A DNA stretch of 64,000 nt from Stenocarpella maydis (taxonomy: Eukaryota; Ascomycota; Sordariomycetes; Diaporthales; Diaporthaceae). The translations under genes were made by a program, and so were the position numbers. Where the stretch lies: NCBI GenBank assembly GCA_002270565.1, contig NQMI01000035.1, positions 197,658 through 261,657 on the forward strand, read 5' to 3'. Under the pieces are notes generated by a model that saw nothing but the letters and a program-made list of their open reading frames with translations, did not search any database and was not told the origin of the DNA. Positions 39,077 to 50,063 of the stretch are shown in pieces; position 1 is the stretch's first letter, and each line of letters opens with the position of its first letter.

Positions 39077-39543
39077 GTGGGTAGACTACAGCGGAGCTGC
39101 GGTACGGTACGGCATCATACGGTCCTGCACGGTGGTGCACACAACGGCGCACAGCGGCAGGGCGAGACGCGACGAGGCACATGGGCTCAGTTGCATTGTT
39201 GCAAGGAGGGCCCACCCCTAGGAAGAAAAAGACGTAATATGGAATCCTGTCATGCAGCTCATCTGCGGAGAGAGACTCCAGGAAGATGGGGACCAGCTGG
39301 CATGGGCAACCATGGCCAGCCACCCTCGGTCGTTGGACGGTGCGGTGCTTCCTCTCCCGGCTTCTGAGATGGACACTCTGACCATACACAGTAGTGTGCT
39401 CGGTACAGTGTAGTGTAGGGATGGATTTGGGGGCGGGAGTATGTAGGATCAGCCCAGGTGGGCCCCCGGGCGATGGTGTGTGCATGTGTTTCTGATGGAC
39501 GTGGGGACACGAGCCCCGGGAGACGCGAAGCAGAAGAAATTGA

Positions 39544-39608
39544 CTCACCAGCATTGCTCACCAGCATTGCTCACCGGCATTGCTCACCAGCATTGCTAAC
39601 CAGCATTG
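39544..39608. repeat. 13-bp minisatellite, five copies
   Basis: Five head-to-tail copies of CTCACCAGCATTG occupy 65 bases, with one A-to-G change in copy 3 and one C-to-A change in copy 5. Frames through it are artefacts of the repeat. Confidence 0.85.
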
Positions 39609-39691
39609 TTCTTCTTGCTGTGTTTCTCACATCTCGTCTTGTCGTCTGTGCTTGTTTGCCTGTCAGCAACAGACGGGGCGGGCTGGCATCC

Positions 39692-39745
39692 GGTTGGCTC
39701 CTGGCTGGCTCCTGGCTGGCCCTCGGCTGGCCCTCGGCTGGCCCA
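39692..39745. repeat. 12-bp GC-rich minisatellite
   Basis: About four to five copies of a unit related to CTGGCTGGCTCC, drifting to CTCGGCTGGCCC in the later copies. It lies 84 bases from the 13-bp minisatellite. Confidence 0.75.
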
Positions 39746-41149
39746 CCAGCTGGGCAAGGATATGATGCAGTCTCAGCCCGACGATCGGCGCGTCACTCGC
39801 ATTCGAGAAGGGCGCTAGAAGGGCGCTAGAAGCGATCGCTCAGGCTGTGTGCCTTGGCCCTGGTCCTTGCACGATGCCAGGTGTCAGTCAGTGTCTGCCG
39901 GTCTTGCGGCGCGGCCTGCCCATTCCACAGTCCGCAGCCCGCAGCCCATTTCCACGCTGCACCAGCCGCGGGCGGGCCAGAGGGCCAGAGGGGAAGAGAG
40001 GCCGAGAGGCAGGAGCTAAAGCGGTGTGACCAAGGTGACGAGCGAGGTGATGAGATCTGCGCAGACGTGGCTATTGGCCGCAAGGCGTCTGCCAACCTTG
40101 ATGCGCATCTCGTATTGCCAGTCCCCAGCACCGCGCTGCTTGGCCGCCTTCGCAGAGCCTCATAGTGCTGAGTGCCTCCTGCTGGCGAAGGCATACAGGC
40201 AGGCGCGGTTTCAGAGTGAGTCTGCTGAGCAGAATTGGCTCACCTGACGCAGCCTATCAACCCTCAAATCAAATTGGCCAATGCCGTTGGGGCCTGGCGC
40301 CTGGGGGGGGCGGGCTCGTATCTAATGACATGTCAAATCCACGAGCCAGACGAGTCCTGTACAGACAGATACGGAGTGCATGACGAAAGGCTCGAGTCTC
40401 GGTGCAGGTGTAGAGTGGACCAGCAGGAAACAACTGCCTGGGACGGCCGAGACTCGGGAGCCATCGGACGGGGGAGCTCCCTGTGCGACGCCTAGCGCAC
40501 CCCTGGCACCCCAGTTGTTTCCCATTGTCCATCCACCTGGGCCCGCACCTCGCTTACTCCCGGTGCCATTGAGCAATCGCCGCATCCACAGCACTGCATG
40601 TCGACAGCACCCAATCCCGCCCCCCTCCGTCCCAGTGCGAAGCTGCTGACAGTCCTCGCCGAACAGCCCTGCTAGTAGTCGCATTGTGTCTCTACCAGGC
40701 TAATCCCGACAGAACGCCGTGGGAACACCCTACGTCCTGCACCCCTTGCCTTGAGGACTGAGGTCCAAACACAGCCCCCACACATTGAAATGAGCATCGC
40801 GTGTCTGTCTGGAATCCTGCGGCCCATGTTACATCTCGACGGGTTGTTTGGATATGACTTGGCCGTGGAAACATCGCAGGCATTAATGATGCCTCCTCCC
40901 CCACCTAAAGCCGGGTTTAGCAGCGACTCGGAGCATCGCAGCCAATAGACCCCATGCACTCTGGGCCAAGTACCAGTGCAGCCACCAAACAGGAACGGGC
41001 GAGGAGCCAAAGTATAATTACACTCCGGGTGGCATAGCAATGTCGCGCATTCAACGCCAGACAACCAGCCAGGTGAGACACATCACTCGGCATCCTTGGC
41101 AGCATCGACCTTGAAACCACCGGCCACCAGTATAGTATTAGCCTTGTCG

Positions 41150-42374
41150 GGTCATGATTTGCCCTGATCTCCTTCAACTTGCCCGCCTTCTCCTTGCGTA
41201 ACTCCTGCCTGAAGCCGGGTCCTGGGCCGCCAGCAGCCTCGAAGGCCGGCCGCACGAGTCTGGCTGTTTCCGCAAGGGTGGCCGGCTGGAGGTTCGGGGA
41301 GCCGTTGGCTGCTTCCACCGCGGCCCCAGGGTAGAGGTCGGCGAAGGGCCCGGAATTTGGCTCCGGTGGTGCCGCTGAAGAAGAGTCTTGCTTTATAAGA
41401 CGGTGCTGTGTAGTTAGCACCCTGGCGGGCGTCCGTGGTGACAAGCGCCCGTGTCTTAGTCACACATTGTTGGGGAAAGTTGACAGCTTTGAGAGGGCGC
41501 CGATGTGTATGCGTCTCTGGTCTCTTCGGTGTCGCCGTAACTGCACGGCATTTGCAAAGAGGGGCTTGAGAGCGTATAACGCCTGAAGGTCGAAGCGCGT
41601 GATCGAGGCGAAGGACCCTCGGCTGCCACCGAGGGCCCAGTGAAGAAACGGTGCTACCATCTTCCATAACGGCATGGACTTGGCGTCGTAGGTCATTTCC
41701 AGATCATGATATACACGTGGGGGTATAACCTCGTATGCCTTGCTCTTCCCAATGGACGCTCCCAGACCCGACTTGTACCTAGCTAGCTATAATGGCTTAT
41801 GCCTCCTCCTAGAAGTAGACCTGGAACACCAACAGGCGCCAGGCGTCTTCTAAATATGGTCACATTGGAGCCGTCCAAGCAGTCAAAAACCTCACCCCAG
41901 CCCGGGCCAGGACCAAACAGACATTGTTCCTTTGTCTTCGGATAGCCGACTTATTTTCACGTTCCAAGTCCCGGAGATGATAAACCAGTCGAGTTGATGT
42001 TGGCAGCATCGGCGATGGGCATGTGTCCACCTCTGCACAGGTAAAAGGGAGTAGACGTCTCCACGAGGCTTGTACTGATGGAGGAGGTCTTCCACAGATA
42101 TTGGTAAGGCGACATAAGCAGGACTGGGCCAGGTACCGGAGCATCATGATTCTGTATACGATCAGCTACGAGGACAGTTGAGATGGTGTATCCATACGGA
42201 CGTATCATCATTTCCATCTTCATAGCCCTCATCTTCAGTCAGCAATGTGGTGTTCGGGAAATGTTGCTCAAGGGCGGCGCATGCCTGAGAGGGACCCGAA
42301 CGGTGGTGACATGTATTCTTTGTCGCGAACCACGCGAGAGATACGGAAAGAATAAGGCTGCGAAACACATCCAT
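41150..42374 (-). pseudogene. Broken secreted FAD-linked oxidase (berberine-bridge type)
   Basis: The minus strand encodes a protein of the FAD-linked oxidoreductase family in several frames. It starts with a clear signal peptide (MDVFRSLILSVSLAWFA) and the family-typical ACAALEQHFPNTTLL. The FAD-binding part is still readable: CRGGHMPIADAANINSTG, which contains the His that normally bonds FAD covalently, lies in one frame, KISRLSEDKGTMSVWS lies in another and GEVFDCLDGSNVTIF in a third. The next conserved stretch (GVPGLLLGGGISHYS) runs into a TAG at 41783-41785. Further on the frame shifts again before FLHWALGGSRGSF and ASITRFDLQAL, a family signature. At least three frame changes and one stop rule out a functional product unless many tiny introns are assumed. 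The C-terminal part is only vaguely recognisable. Confidence 0.75.
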
Positions 42375-43718
42375 TGTCTATAGACTAGGGTCATCCGATA
42401 AAGGTGAGTGAGCCAGTGAAACAATAACTCACACAGGAACGCTAGAGGCTGTATGCACACACGACATACTTCTTCTGGCCACAATTAAATACAACAACGA
42501 GGAAGGTGCTGCCTATCCACTCTCTTGTCCGCATCAATCTTGCAGGTGACCCGTGGACGTAAACGTTGGCCACTAACCCACCCATGTTTCGAGGCACCCA
42601 AGAGCAAGGATGCTGAGATGCCTGGCCGATTTCCCGGTTGAAGCAATGACATACTAGCCCTATTCAAGGCGAATGACAGCGATGCCCTTCTACACGATAC
42701 GACCCGCAATATACCTGTTCCTGCAGTGGACCCGACGTGGATATATCGCAGCCGTGTGGCCGCCGTTGGTGCGCTGTGCCTCCAACTGCTGAACTAGTCA
42801 CACACGCGCGGTTCGATAAGATTCATCAACTATGGCAGTCGCCGACAAAGTCGATTTAGGATTTACAATAAATCTCACCGCTAGGCGTTAAGCATAATTC
42901 CTGGCCTATATTGTCAACTTGGCCCCGCATTTTGATGTGGATTTACAGATAGCTGAGGTGTTACATTGCCCCAGCCGAATCCCGAATGATTTTAAGGTTA
43001 TTACATGTTTTGAATCACTGTGTTTGCAAAGGAACTCTGGCAAAGACTTTATTTTCTCCTTGTCGTGGGCTCCTAGGTCATCGATTGCGCAGATATGCCC
43101 CTCATCTCTTCAATCTTGACTTTCCGACTCACTTGATAAGAATATTCAAGATGGCAATACGCTTCTTTGCTCCCCAACGGCGATCAGCCAATACAGATAG
43201 TATGGTACCTAAGACAGCCAAGTCTTTTATGTTGTGGCAGCTCTAGAGCTGATTGCGCAAGGGTTTTACGGCATAGTAAATGTTGGAGCCCCGGGATTTC
43301 TGCATCTGAGAATGTACCCGGGTATTGGTGAAGAATGTTCTGGATCATACATAAAGTGACTGATTAGTAGGATTTCACCAGGTCATTCTGAACATAATAT
43401 TGGGACTTGATCCGAAAGTGACTCGAAGCTCAAGTCTCTGGATTTGACAGGCTTATGTTTGGCAAATATTTTGTGTATTAAAGGAGCGTCCTCAGAGATT
43501 TCTATGTATACCGGCCAAATCAGCGCGAATAGATCGCCAAGCTCTACCTCCCAGATGTTCTTTCGTTTTGCATCTAGAGCGTAATTTTCGTAACCACGAA
43601 AGTCACAGATTGGATAGCCTCCAAGCAGGCAGTTGAAATACCAGAAAAGAAGTTCCCCACCAGAAACGAATGTAACAGATCTATTCCGCACCAGCTATAC
43701 CAAATATCGATTGGATAT
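42375..43718. other. Gene-poor region
   Basis: The region contains no supported gene. A minus frame at 43691-43383 has protein-like content (GGELLFWYFNCLLGGYPICD, WEVELGDLFALIWPVYIEIS) but begins with GTG and has no convincing 5' exon, so it may be a gene fragment. The rest shows only short overlapping frames. Confidence 0.45.
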
Positions 43719-44045
43719 TTACAGGTACTTGCAGGTAGCATACGCCTGCTCCTGGGGGGGACCGATCGGGACACCAGCGGCGCTGCCGTACAGCACGGTG
43801 TCCGAATTGTCGACACCGTAGCTGTGGCAGACGGTGTTTCCAGGGGAGTAGGCGGAGATGGAGGTGAAGGAGAGGTCGCTGCTGATGTAAGTCGAAGATC
43901 CGTCGATGGGCACGTCGACGGTGAAGGTGTTGTCAGCGGCGGCCCAGTAGACAAGCTTGACCGTGTTGGTGCGGGCGGCCTGGGTGGATGGGGCGGCGGC
44001 GGCGAGGCCTGCGAAGAGGGTTGCAGCGGCAATGATGAACTTCAT
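43719..44045 (-). CDS. Small secreted protein
   Basis: A 108-residue product starting at ATG 44045 with an evident signal peptide, MKFIIAAATLFAGLAAAAPS. The mature part is small, Thr/Ser/Tyr-rich and predicted to be mostly beta strand. It has two cysteines, in TVCHSYGVDN and near the end in ATCKYL, that could form one disulfide. The PPQEQAYATCKYL ending and the overall layout resemble small secreted proteins of unknown function found in many ascomycetes; this is recalled, not searched. There is a good TATA box about 150 bases upstream. The frame is intact although the surrounding 10 kb is largely decayed. A role outside the cell, for example during host or substrate interaction, is inference only. 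Confidence 0.8.
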   Translation of the reverse strand: MKFIIAAATLFAGLAAAAPSTQAARTNTVKLVYWAAADNTFTVDVPIDGSSTYISSDLSFTSISAYSPGNTVCHSYGVDNSDTVLYGSAAGVPIGPPQEQAYATCKYL

Positions 44046-44189
44046 TTTGGATTTTGTTTGAGAATTGCTTGTAGCTCGGTGGGTTGAGAGTCGTGGTAAA
44101 AGTTGAGATGAGATAGTTGTTTATTGAGCACTGCAGAGATGTTGGGAGATGATTCTCTGAGATTATGCTAGGTGTTGAGGGTCTACCGC

Positions 44190-44212
44190 CCTTTTATATA
44201 TATATATATATT
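44190..44212 (-). promoter_or_regulatory. TATA-box region of the small secreted protein gene
   Basis: On the minus strand an alternating TA run ends in TATATAAAAGG, a canonical TATA box, about 145-160 bases before the start codon at 44045. The position and orientation fit a core promoter for a strongly regulated gene. Confidence 0.5.
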
Positions 44213-44971
44213 TTCAGAATACCTCGTTGCGATGACAAACTGTGCTAATTATGAGGCTTCTGTACCATGGTGTCCAGCCTCCGTGCCATCGGCCGCTCGG
44301 GATCAGGCGGCCGGGCTGTGACCACCTTGGTGCAACGCCTTGTGAGCCTTGATGGGCTTGGAAGATGTCCAGAAGCCGACATCAGCCCAATAGACTGAGC
44401 CTCATGTGGTGTGAGGATTCGTGGGCTAAAATCAAGCTCAACAAAGAACCAGGTGGCTTAGAAACAGCCCCGATTAGTGGTACGATATAGAGACGGTGAT
44501 CAGCGTGGACAACTCAGAGCCTCGGGATACGAGTAGAAAGCTGTGATCTCAGCTCATCCAGGCTTAGTAGAAGCGGTGACGAGTAACACTGAGGGGGAGG
44601 TCGGATCTCGAGGCAGGGAAATGTGCCCAGCAAGGGTTGAAGAGACATGTGCTTTCGTTCAAGAAGCCCGACTCCACCAGACTGTTCGTCCCGTATTGCC
44701 TTTTCAACCTGTGTGTGCGCAGACCTTCGATGGTAACGCCTTGAAGAAATTGCCCAAGAGAGTATACGATCCGTCTCCAACGGCATGGTGTCGGCAGTGA
44801 ACGAGCCGGATAAGCTTATTTTGCGGCTGTTGATCCGCTCGGCTTGATCGGGTGAATTCGGTGCATTTGGAAGGATGCGAAGAGGGGAAAGTAAGCGCAG
44901 GCAATCACCTGATTCGAATATGGTGCAGGCAGAGGCCGAGTGTACTGCCGGCCGTGGCTGATGCTGGAGTG

Positions 44972-44993
44972 GCTGCTGCTGCTGCTGCTGCTG
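44972..44993. repeat. GCT/CTG trinucleotide microsatellite
   Basis: Seven uninterrupted copies of a GCT/CTG unit in non-coding sequence. Confidence 0.85.
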
Positions 44994-45540
44994 ACGATGT
45001 CAGACTGATGGTACGAGGATTTAGGGTTGGAGTTGTTTGTCTGTTGGTGGAGCGAAGCACAGCAGGAGGGGAGCCACCGCCCGGCTCTACCCCAGGTGGC
45101 CCGCATTTAGGACCAGGTTTTGGTATAAGATGATTGGGTGATTCCCTGAGTGGGGCACCCGCAACAGCGGGCAATTGCAGCACTCCGTGCGCTAAAGTGG
45201 CTAGCGTGGGCTGCTTCAGCTGGCAAGGTTGGGGGTCTTGCGTTTGTGTGTAACTGTAGGTGCAGGTGCGGCTGCAGATCCCCCCTCACCTAACCCTAAT
45301 TGCTGCTGTCAATGCAAACGTAAACGTCAACCCACTGCTGCCTGCTATTTGGCTCGGAACAACCAACCGACCTCTGCTATATCCTGACTGATCTGTTCAG
45401 CCCGGGAGTGAGCACCAACTTCCATCCTCAACACTGAATGAAGGCTGAGCTTTCCTTTCAGCTGCATCTCACATCAGATCGGGCCTACCACAACCATCAG
45501 GTGCTTTGTTGTCCAGCTCACCACCCTGGGCCTCACCAAC

Positions 45541-46356
45541 ATGGGCGAAGGAAAATGCTGGACTATCCTGGGTAAGCCCGCTAGCCCACTATACAGCAGA
45601 CGCTACGGACCGCCAGTTTCCCATTCTCAGCCTGTTCTCTGACCCACGCCCGCAGAGAACAACCCCGACGTCATGAACGCCCTGAAGACCAAGCTCGGGC
45701 TCTCGGACGAGCTGCAGTTCTACGACGTCTACTCGCTCGACGAACCTGACCTCGTCTCCCACATCCCCAGGCCAGCCCACGCCCTCCTCGTCATCATCCC
45801 GCTCACCAAGCCATGGGACGACGAGCGCAAGGCCGAGGACGCCGCCACCGAGGACTACGCCGGCTTCGGCGACAAGGAGCCCGTCGTGTGGTTCAAGCAG
45901 ACCATCGGCAACGCGTGTGGCTCCATCGGCCTCCTGCACTCGGTCATCAACGGCCCCGCCAAGGCCCACATCCTCCCAGGCAGCGACCTCGAGAAGCTCC
46001 GGCGCGACTCCATCCCGCTCAAGATGGAGGACCGCGCCCGGATGCTCTACGACAGCGAGCCCTTTGAGGCAGCCCACAAGTCCGTCGTCGACATCGGCGA
46101 CACGGCTGCGCCCCCGGATGGTGACACCCGCCACGCCGGGCAGCACTTTGTCACCTTCGTAAAAGAGGGCGGCCGCCTCTGGGAGCTAGAGGGCTCGAGG
46201 AAGGGCCCCATTGACAGGGGTATACTGCGAGAGGACGAGGACGTGCTGAGCCCCAGGGCCCTCGAGCTCGGTCTCAAGAGGGTCATCAGGCTGGTGCAGG
46301 CTGCCGGCGTCGAGGACCTTCGGTTCAGCTGCATCGTCCTCGCGCCTAGCTCTTGA
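45541..46356 (+). CDS. Ubiquitin carboxyl-terminal hydrolase, UCH family (peptidase C12)
   Basis: A deubiquitinating cysteine protease of the Yuh1/UCHL type, which removes small adducts from the ubiquitin or Nedd8 C-terminus. Two exons, 45541-45571 (31 bases, donor GTAAGC) and 45656-46356, give 243 residues; the join yields MGEGKCWTILENNPDVMN, matching the family N-terminus. The oxyanion Gln and catalytic Cys lie in QTIGNACGSIGLLHS (Gln92, Cys98), and the catalytic His in AGQHFVTF (His174). The third triad position, usually Asp in LYELDG, reads LWELEG here, so residue 189 is Glu. An active-site crossover-loop region lies between. A 185-codon antisense frame is a shadow. Confidence 0.95.
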
Positions 46357-46900
46357 GTGACCGCCAGCCTAGGTAGGCCTCTTCTCTACATTTAGTGTGC
46401 GTGCCTTCGATGCGGGTACTAGTGTGGTGACGAAGGATGTCATGCCGAATTATAGCTAAGCACAGCCACTGCCAGTAACAAAATTAGCACGCGCTGCTGA
46501 TCATTTTCTCGTACTGTAAAGCTTTCCCAACTATTTCAAGAATGCCGTGCCATCTCGATCCCGTATTTTCATCCATCCAAACACACCCAGAGCTATTTGT
46601 TCACCGGTGTTAGCCGTCTTTAAATATGCACCGCACTCTAGCTATTCGTGCATCGACAGTTTGGTTCTGCGCTTCATTTTCTCAGTACCACTTGCATCAC
46701 ATTTCACAAATAGTTGAGCCGAGTTGTTCCAATTTCGGATTTGAAGAGTCAATCTTTTCTTTTTGCTAAGTTGATTGCCATACCTTTGCCGAAGCCCCGT
46801 CTTACTTACCTTGACGACAAAGGAAATAGGGACAAAGCCCAGTCCTTAACCATGACAAAAACATGAGTACCACAGCATTTCCGTGACGACTTACCGCAAT
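46357..46900. other. Convergent intergenic region
   Basis: This is AT-richer than the neighbouring genes and holds the 3' ends of two converging genes. No other feature is seen. Confidence 0.5.
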
Positions 46901-47680
46901 TTACTTGTAGTGAACGCGCGGAGGGGGGCATAGACCTGTTGCATCCTCTGCGACAGGGCTGCTAAGAGTCCGCCGCCGTTCTTTGTGGACCGGACTTTGC
47001 GACACGCCCGCTGCCGGCCCGAGACCCACGTCGCTACTCCTCCGCACCCAGCGGCCCCTCTGGTCAGGCGGAGGAGCACCGGAGGTGATGAATTGCCGGC
47101 CTGGAGGCCCGGCCGCGAGGCTTGCGGCTGCTGCGATATGAAGAAGTGTGCCGATCGGGTCCGCCGCGACTAGGTTCCTGTGGATGCGCTGGGGCTGCTC
47201 GACACCTTCTTCGCCGACAGGTCTGGCGACCTCGACGTAGTCGTCCTCGATGGGCATTCTGTCCTCCGTGGGAGTGGCGGCCGCGAGAGAGCCTGCTGGT
47301 GAGAAGACTTCTTGCCTGAGTGGGCTTGAGATTGGGTTATCTTCTTGGCCAAGGGGGTTTGACGGTGACTTGCCCGCACACGACTTTCTTCCGGAGCTCG
47401 TGTAGGGATTCCATATGGAGTCCTCGGAATCTTCGGAAACTGCGGAGGCGCGGCTGCGTGTATGCAGGCTGACGGCCTGGCTCGTCATTGTGCGCCGGCC
47501 CTGTGGCCTGCTCGCCTCGATCACCCGGTGAAGAGCGGCAGTAGCTCCCAAGTCGTCCATGTTGTCGCATAGGGCCACGGTCTCTTCTTTGCCACGGGTC
47601 TCTGGCGCAATGATGGTAAACCGAAGTCCTGGGTCCCTGCCTTGCCGTCTCATGCGCCGAAAAAAGTCCCACGTGGCCAT
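46901..47680 (-). CDS. Hypothetical protein
   Basis: An uninterrupted frame of 259 residues starting MATWDFFRRMRRQGRDPG at ATG 47680, with an in-frame stop shortly upstream. Third codon positions are GC-rich, which supports coding. The first 60 residues look folded; the remainder is rich in Ser, Pro, Arg and Glu with low complexity and is probably disordered, and ends in PPPRVHYK. No signal peptide, membrane helix or recognised domain is visible. It is transcribed away from the next gene, with about 550 bases between their starts. Confidence 0.6.
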   Translation of the reverse strand: MATWDFFRRMRRQGRDPGLRFTIIAPETRGKEETVALCDNMDDLGATAALHRVIEASRPQGRRTMTSQAVSLHTRSRASAVSEDSEDSIWNPYTSSGRKSCAGKSPSNPLGQEDNPISSPLRQEVFSPAGSLAAATPTEDRMPIEDDYVEVARPVGEEGVEQPQRIHRNLVAADPIGTLLHIAAAASLAAGPPGRQFITSGAPPPDQRGRWVRRSSDVGLGPAAGVSQSPVHKERRRTLSSPVAEDATGLCPPPRVHYK

Positions 47681-48229
47681 TCCGTCTGAGGAAAATACCT
47701 ACCTTCTCGTCCTCAGCAACACTGCCAGTCAGATTGCGTGGAGACTACGCAAGCCGCAGCTGAGGTGACCTAACGTATGTTGATCCTTGCACGATACCAA
47801 GAGGCATCCGCCAGGGACCATGTTGTTCATTTTATACCCACATCTTAAATCACAGCCACATCCTTCCTCAATAATGTGACTTTTCCTCACACGGGGAGGC
47901 TGGTGAAAGACTTACAAGTGGAGATCTAGACCTCTTTGGAGCTCATAAACAAGAGCATTGTCAAACGCTCGTGTCGTTGAGAACAAGGAGGTCAAAGACA
48001 CTGAGCCCCCCAGACAAGCATGGCCGTTATGGCTGTCCCGTCCCTTTGTGCCAAAAGGTATTCGAGGGTGGGCCTTCGAGAAGATAAGATAAATACAGAA
48101 AGACCCAGTCTTAGTTCTCCCATCTCTAGTCCTTCGAATTCTGCAGAGCCGGTACTCAACCACCAAAACCCGGATTTCCCAATCCTCACCATGCAAGAGT
48201 AACTAGAACCAACTTTCGATCAAGTGGAA
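47681..48229. other. Divergent intergenic region
   Basis: This region separates the starts of two divergent hypothetical genes and should contain both promoters. Short frames of 60-94 codons on both strands are not supported. Confidence 0.5.
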
Positions 48230-48904
48230 ATGTGTTTTACAGAGAAGAAGTGGAGAGGGCACTGCCAAGAGATTACAAGACCTTCCAGGCCAGTAGCCCC
48301 CGTGATGAGAGCTGACAGGTGGGAGCACCCCAGGAAAGCGCCTCTCGTGCCCCCTAACGCGCAGGCTCGCAAGAGGTCCGAGACACACGTCAAGCACACA
48401 CTCCGCGACGCGAACAGGGTAGATTCTAACCGCCAGGCCAAGCTCTTCGCCACCAGCAACAACAAGGCGGACAAGATCCGCGAGAGCGCCCTCGCGAAGG
48501 CTAGGGAGGATAGGGCCCGGGCACCTGCTCCTCGTCCCGCTCCCGCTCCCGCCGGGGCCCGGCCCACACACCAGGCCCTCGAGGGAGACAGGAGCGCCTA
48601 CCCGGCACCCCTGAGGATTCGGAAAAAGGCAGCCGCCTCGCGGGCCGCCACCGCGCACGTCGAGGCAGACCAGAGCCATATCCACCCGGCCCTCAGGACC
48701 ACCGCGTGGCCGCCGACCCCGAGGGGCCGGTCCCACCCCCTCCGCGTGTCGGATATCAAGTCGCAGTCCTCCTCCCTGGAGTGGGGCATCCGCTGCCACC
48801 TCGGGGACCCGCTGAATTACGCGGACCCGCCGTGCGAGTCTGAGGTCTCGGCGTTCGAGGTGACACACAAGATCACGTATTCTGCCTCCTCTCGTACAAG
48901 GTAA
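48230..48904 (+). CDS. Hypothetical basic protein
   Basis: The frame encodes 224 residues from the ATG at 48230; the upstream GTG at 48224 is not a likely start. The ATG at 48304 (MRADRWEHPRKAPL) is an alternative. Codon use from 48360 onward is strongly GC3-biased, so at least that part is coding. The product is rich in Arg, Ala, Pro and Lys, with a Pro-Ala run (APAPRPAPAPAGARP) and a C-terminal part containing LEWGIRCHLGDPLNYADPP. The stop overlaps a possible donor (AAG/GTAAAA), and a good acceptor lies at about 48967, so the last codons may differ. The family is not recognised. Confidence 0.55.
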   Translation: MCFTEKKWRGHCQEITRPSRPVAPVMRADRWEHPRKAPLVPPNAQARKRSETHVKHTLRDANRVDSNRQAKLFATSNNKADKIRESALAKAREDRARAPAPRPAPAPAGARPTHQALEGDRSAYPAPLRIRKKAAASRAATAHVEADQSHIHPALRTTAWPPTPRGRSHPLRVSDIKSQSSSLEWGIRCHLGDPLNYADPPCESEVSAFEVTHKITYSASSRTR

Positions 48905-50063
48905 AACTAGGGGAGAAGGTCCCCCGCTGGTGGTTGTCAACCGTAACGTCTCCTTTGTCGATTTTCAGGCGGAAGTAGGGCTGGAGGCCTTCAGTGAAGC
49001 CCACCGCCCCGCCTCTTCATTTGCGTTTATGCCTTCATGCGATGGCCTGTGGATCCTTCCTTTTATTCATCACATGTACCAACTACCTCCACTCTTTTGT
49101 TCCATAGACCTGTGCCTGTTCTCCTCGTGCCTGCTTTGCTTCCCGGTGACACTTTTCTGCATGTCCTCAACCTTCTCAGTCTTTCTCCGGCCCCACTGGG
49201 AGAATGAGGGTTTCATCCTGCTAAGTACTATACACCTTGGGTTGGAGGGAGATTTTTAGGGTGAATAGGATAGGCATTATCTTGGAAATCAAGAATATAG
49301 CGTCTCATCCCGCAAAAAGCATACGAACAAGAAGTAGGCGGCAGGCTGAGAGGTGTCAAACAGTCCAACACTGTACACAGCAAGCGCTTACACGCAACCT
49401 CTCCAATACCAATATTCCCATCTCAGCTGCCCAGGCTTTCTAGTGCTTTGCAAGGTACAGTGACCTGAAGTCAGTTCAAGTCATACAGGGAGTCCCAAGC
49501 ACGAGCCATGCCCAGTTGTCATTTGGGGAGCCGGATCTCAAGCGGCAGAACCAAGCCTTGTCCAATTTCTGCTGTGAATTCAGCAAACATTCCCCATACC
49601 AATGGGGGGCGGGTGCAAGTGAGGCCAGGCCATGACGCAGAATGGATAGCTTCCGGTATAGATGCCTGGCTGCGATGGGCAGGAGTGGGTGGCGGAGTGG
49701 AGCGCGGCCTTTTACGCTCGGTTCGGGACTGCCAGAGAAAGACGCCTTCCTTCCGTATGGGGTCTACTAAACCAAAGAGATCCCATTGACGGCTGGACAT
49801 GGAGTATAGCCTCGAATAGTGATTTGTAGACCTCGGCCAAGAGGAGGGGGAAGATGTCGGACCATACCGCATTCTGGATAATGGTTCACCGGTATCGTAC
49901 TGGAGTTGATTCGATTTCGGTAACACGCTCTTACTTCACCGACGTTTGTGATAGGGTATAGTAGTCTGTCGTGGGACAGGGCTAATGCCGAACAGCACAG
50001 CAAGCCAGGTATATAACTTTCCGTGAATGTAGGATTGCCTTCGACCCTCGGCGCAGGTGGCAT
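48905..50063. other. Convergent intergenic region
   Basis: About 1.15 kb of sequence between two converging genes. Frames of up to 135 codons occur on both strands but none has recognisable content or GC3 bias. Nothing else is seen. Confidence 0.5.

Larger units (their letters stand above)
37250..41149. other. Gene-poor, minisatellite-rich region
   Basis: About 3.9 kb of normal GC content with no supported gene. It carries three short tandem repeats that are listed separately, GGT-rich stretches near 38530, and many overlapping non-ATG frames of 60-160 codons on both strands with no recognisable domain. Confidence 0.5.
44046..45540. other. Divergent intergenic region
   Basis: About 1.5 kb between two divergently transcribed genes. 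Apart from the TATA region it contains a trinucleotide microsatellite at 44972-44993. Frames of about 90 codons on either strand overlap the repeat and are not supported. Confidence 0.55.

Noticed and set aside
39544..39608. CRISPR-like or phage-type repeat array
   Set aside because: Copies are directly adjacent without spacers and the genome is fungal; it is a simple minisatellite.
43383..43691. 102-codon minus frame as a complete gene
   Set aside because: The protein-like content is suggestive, but there is no ATG and no convincing 5' exon, so at most it is a fragment.
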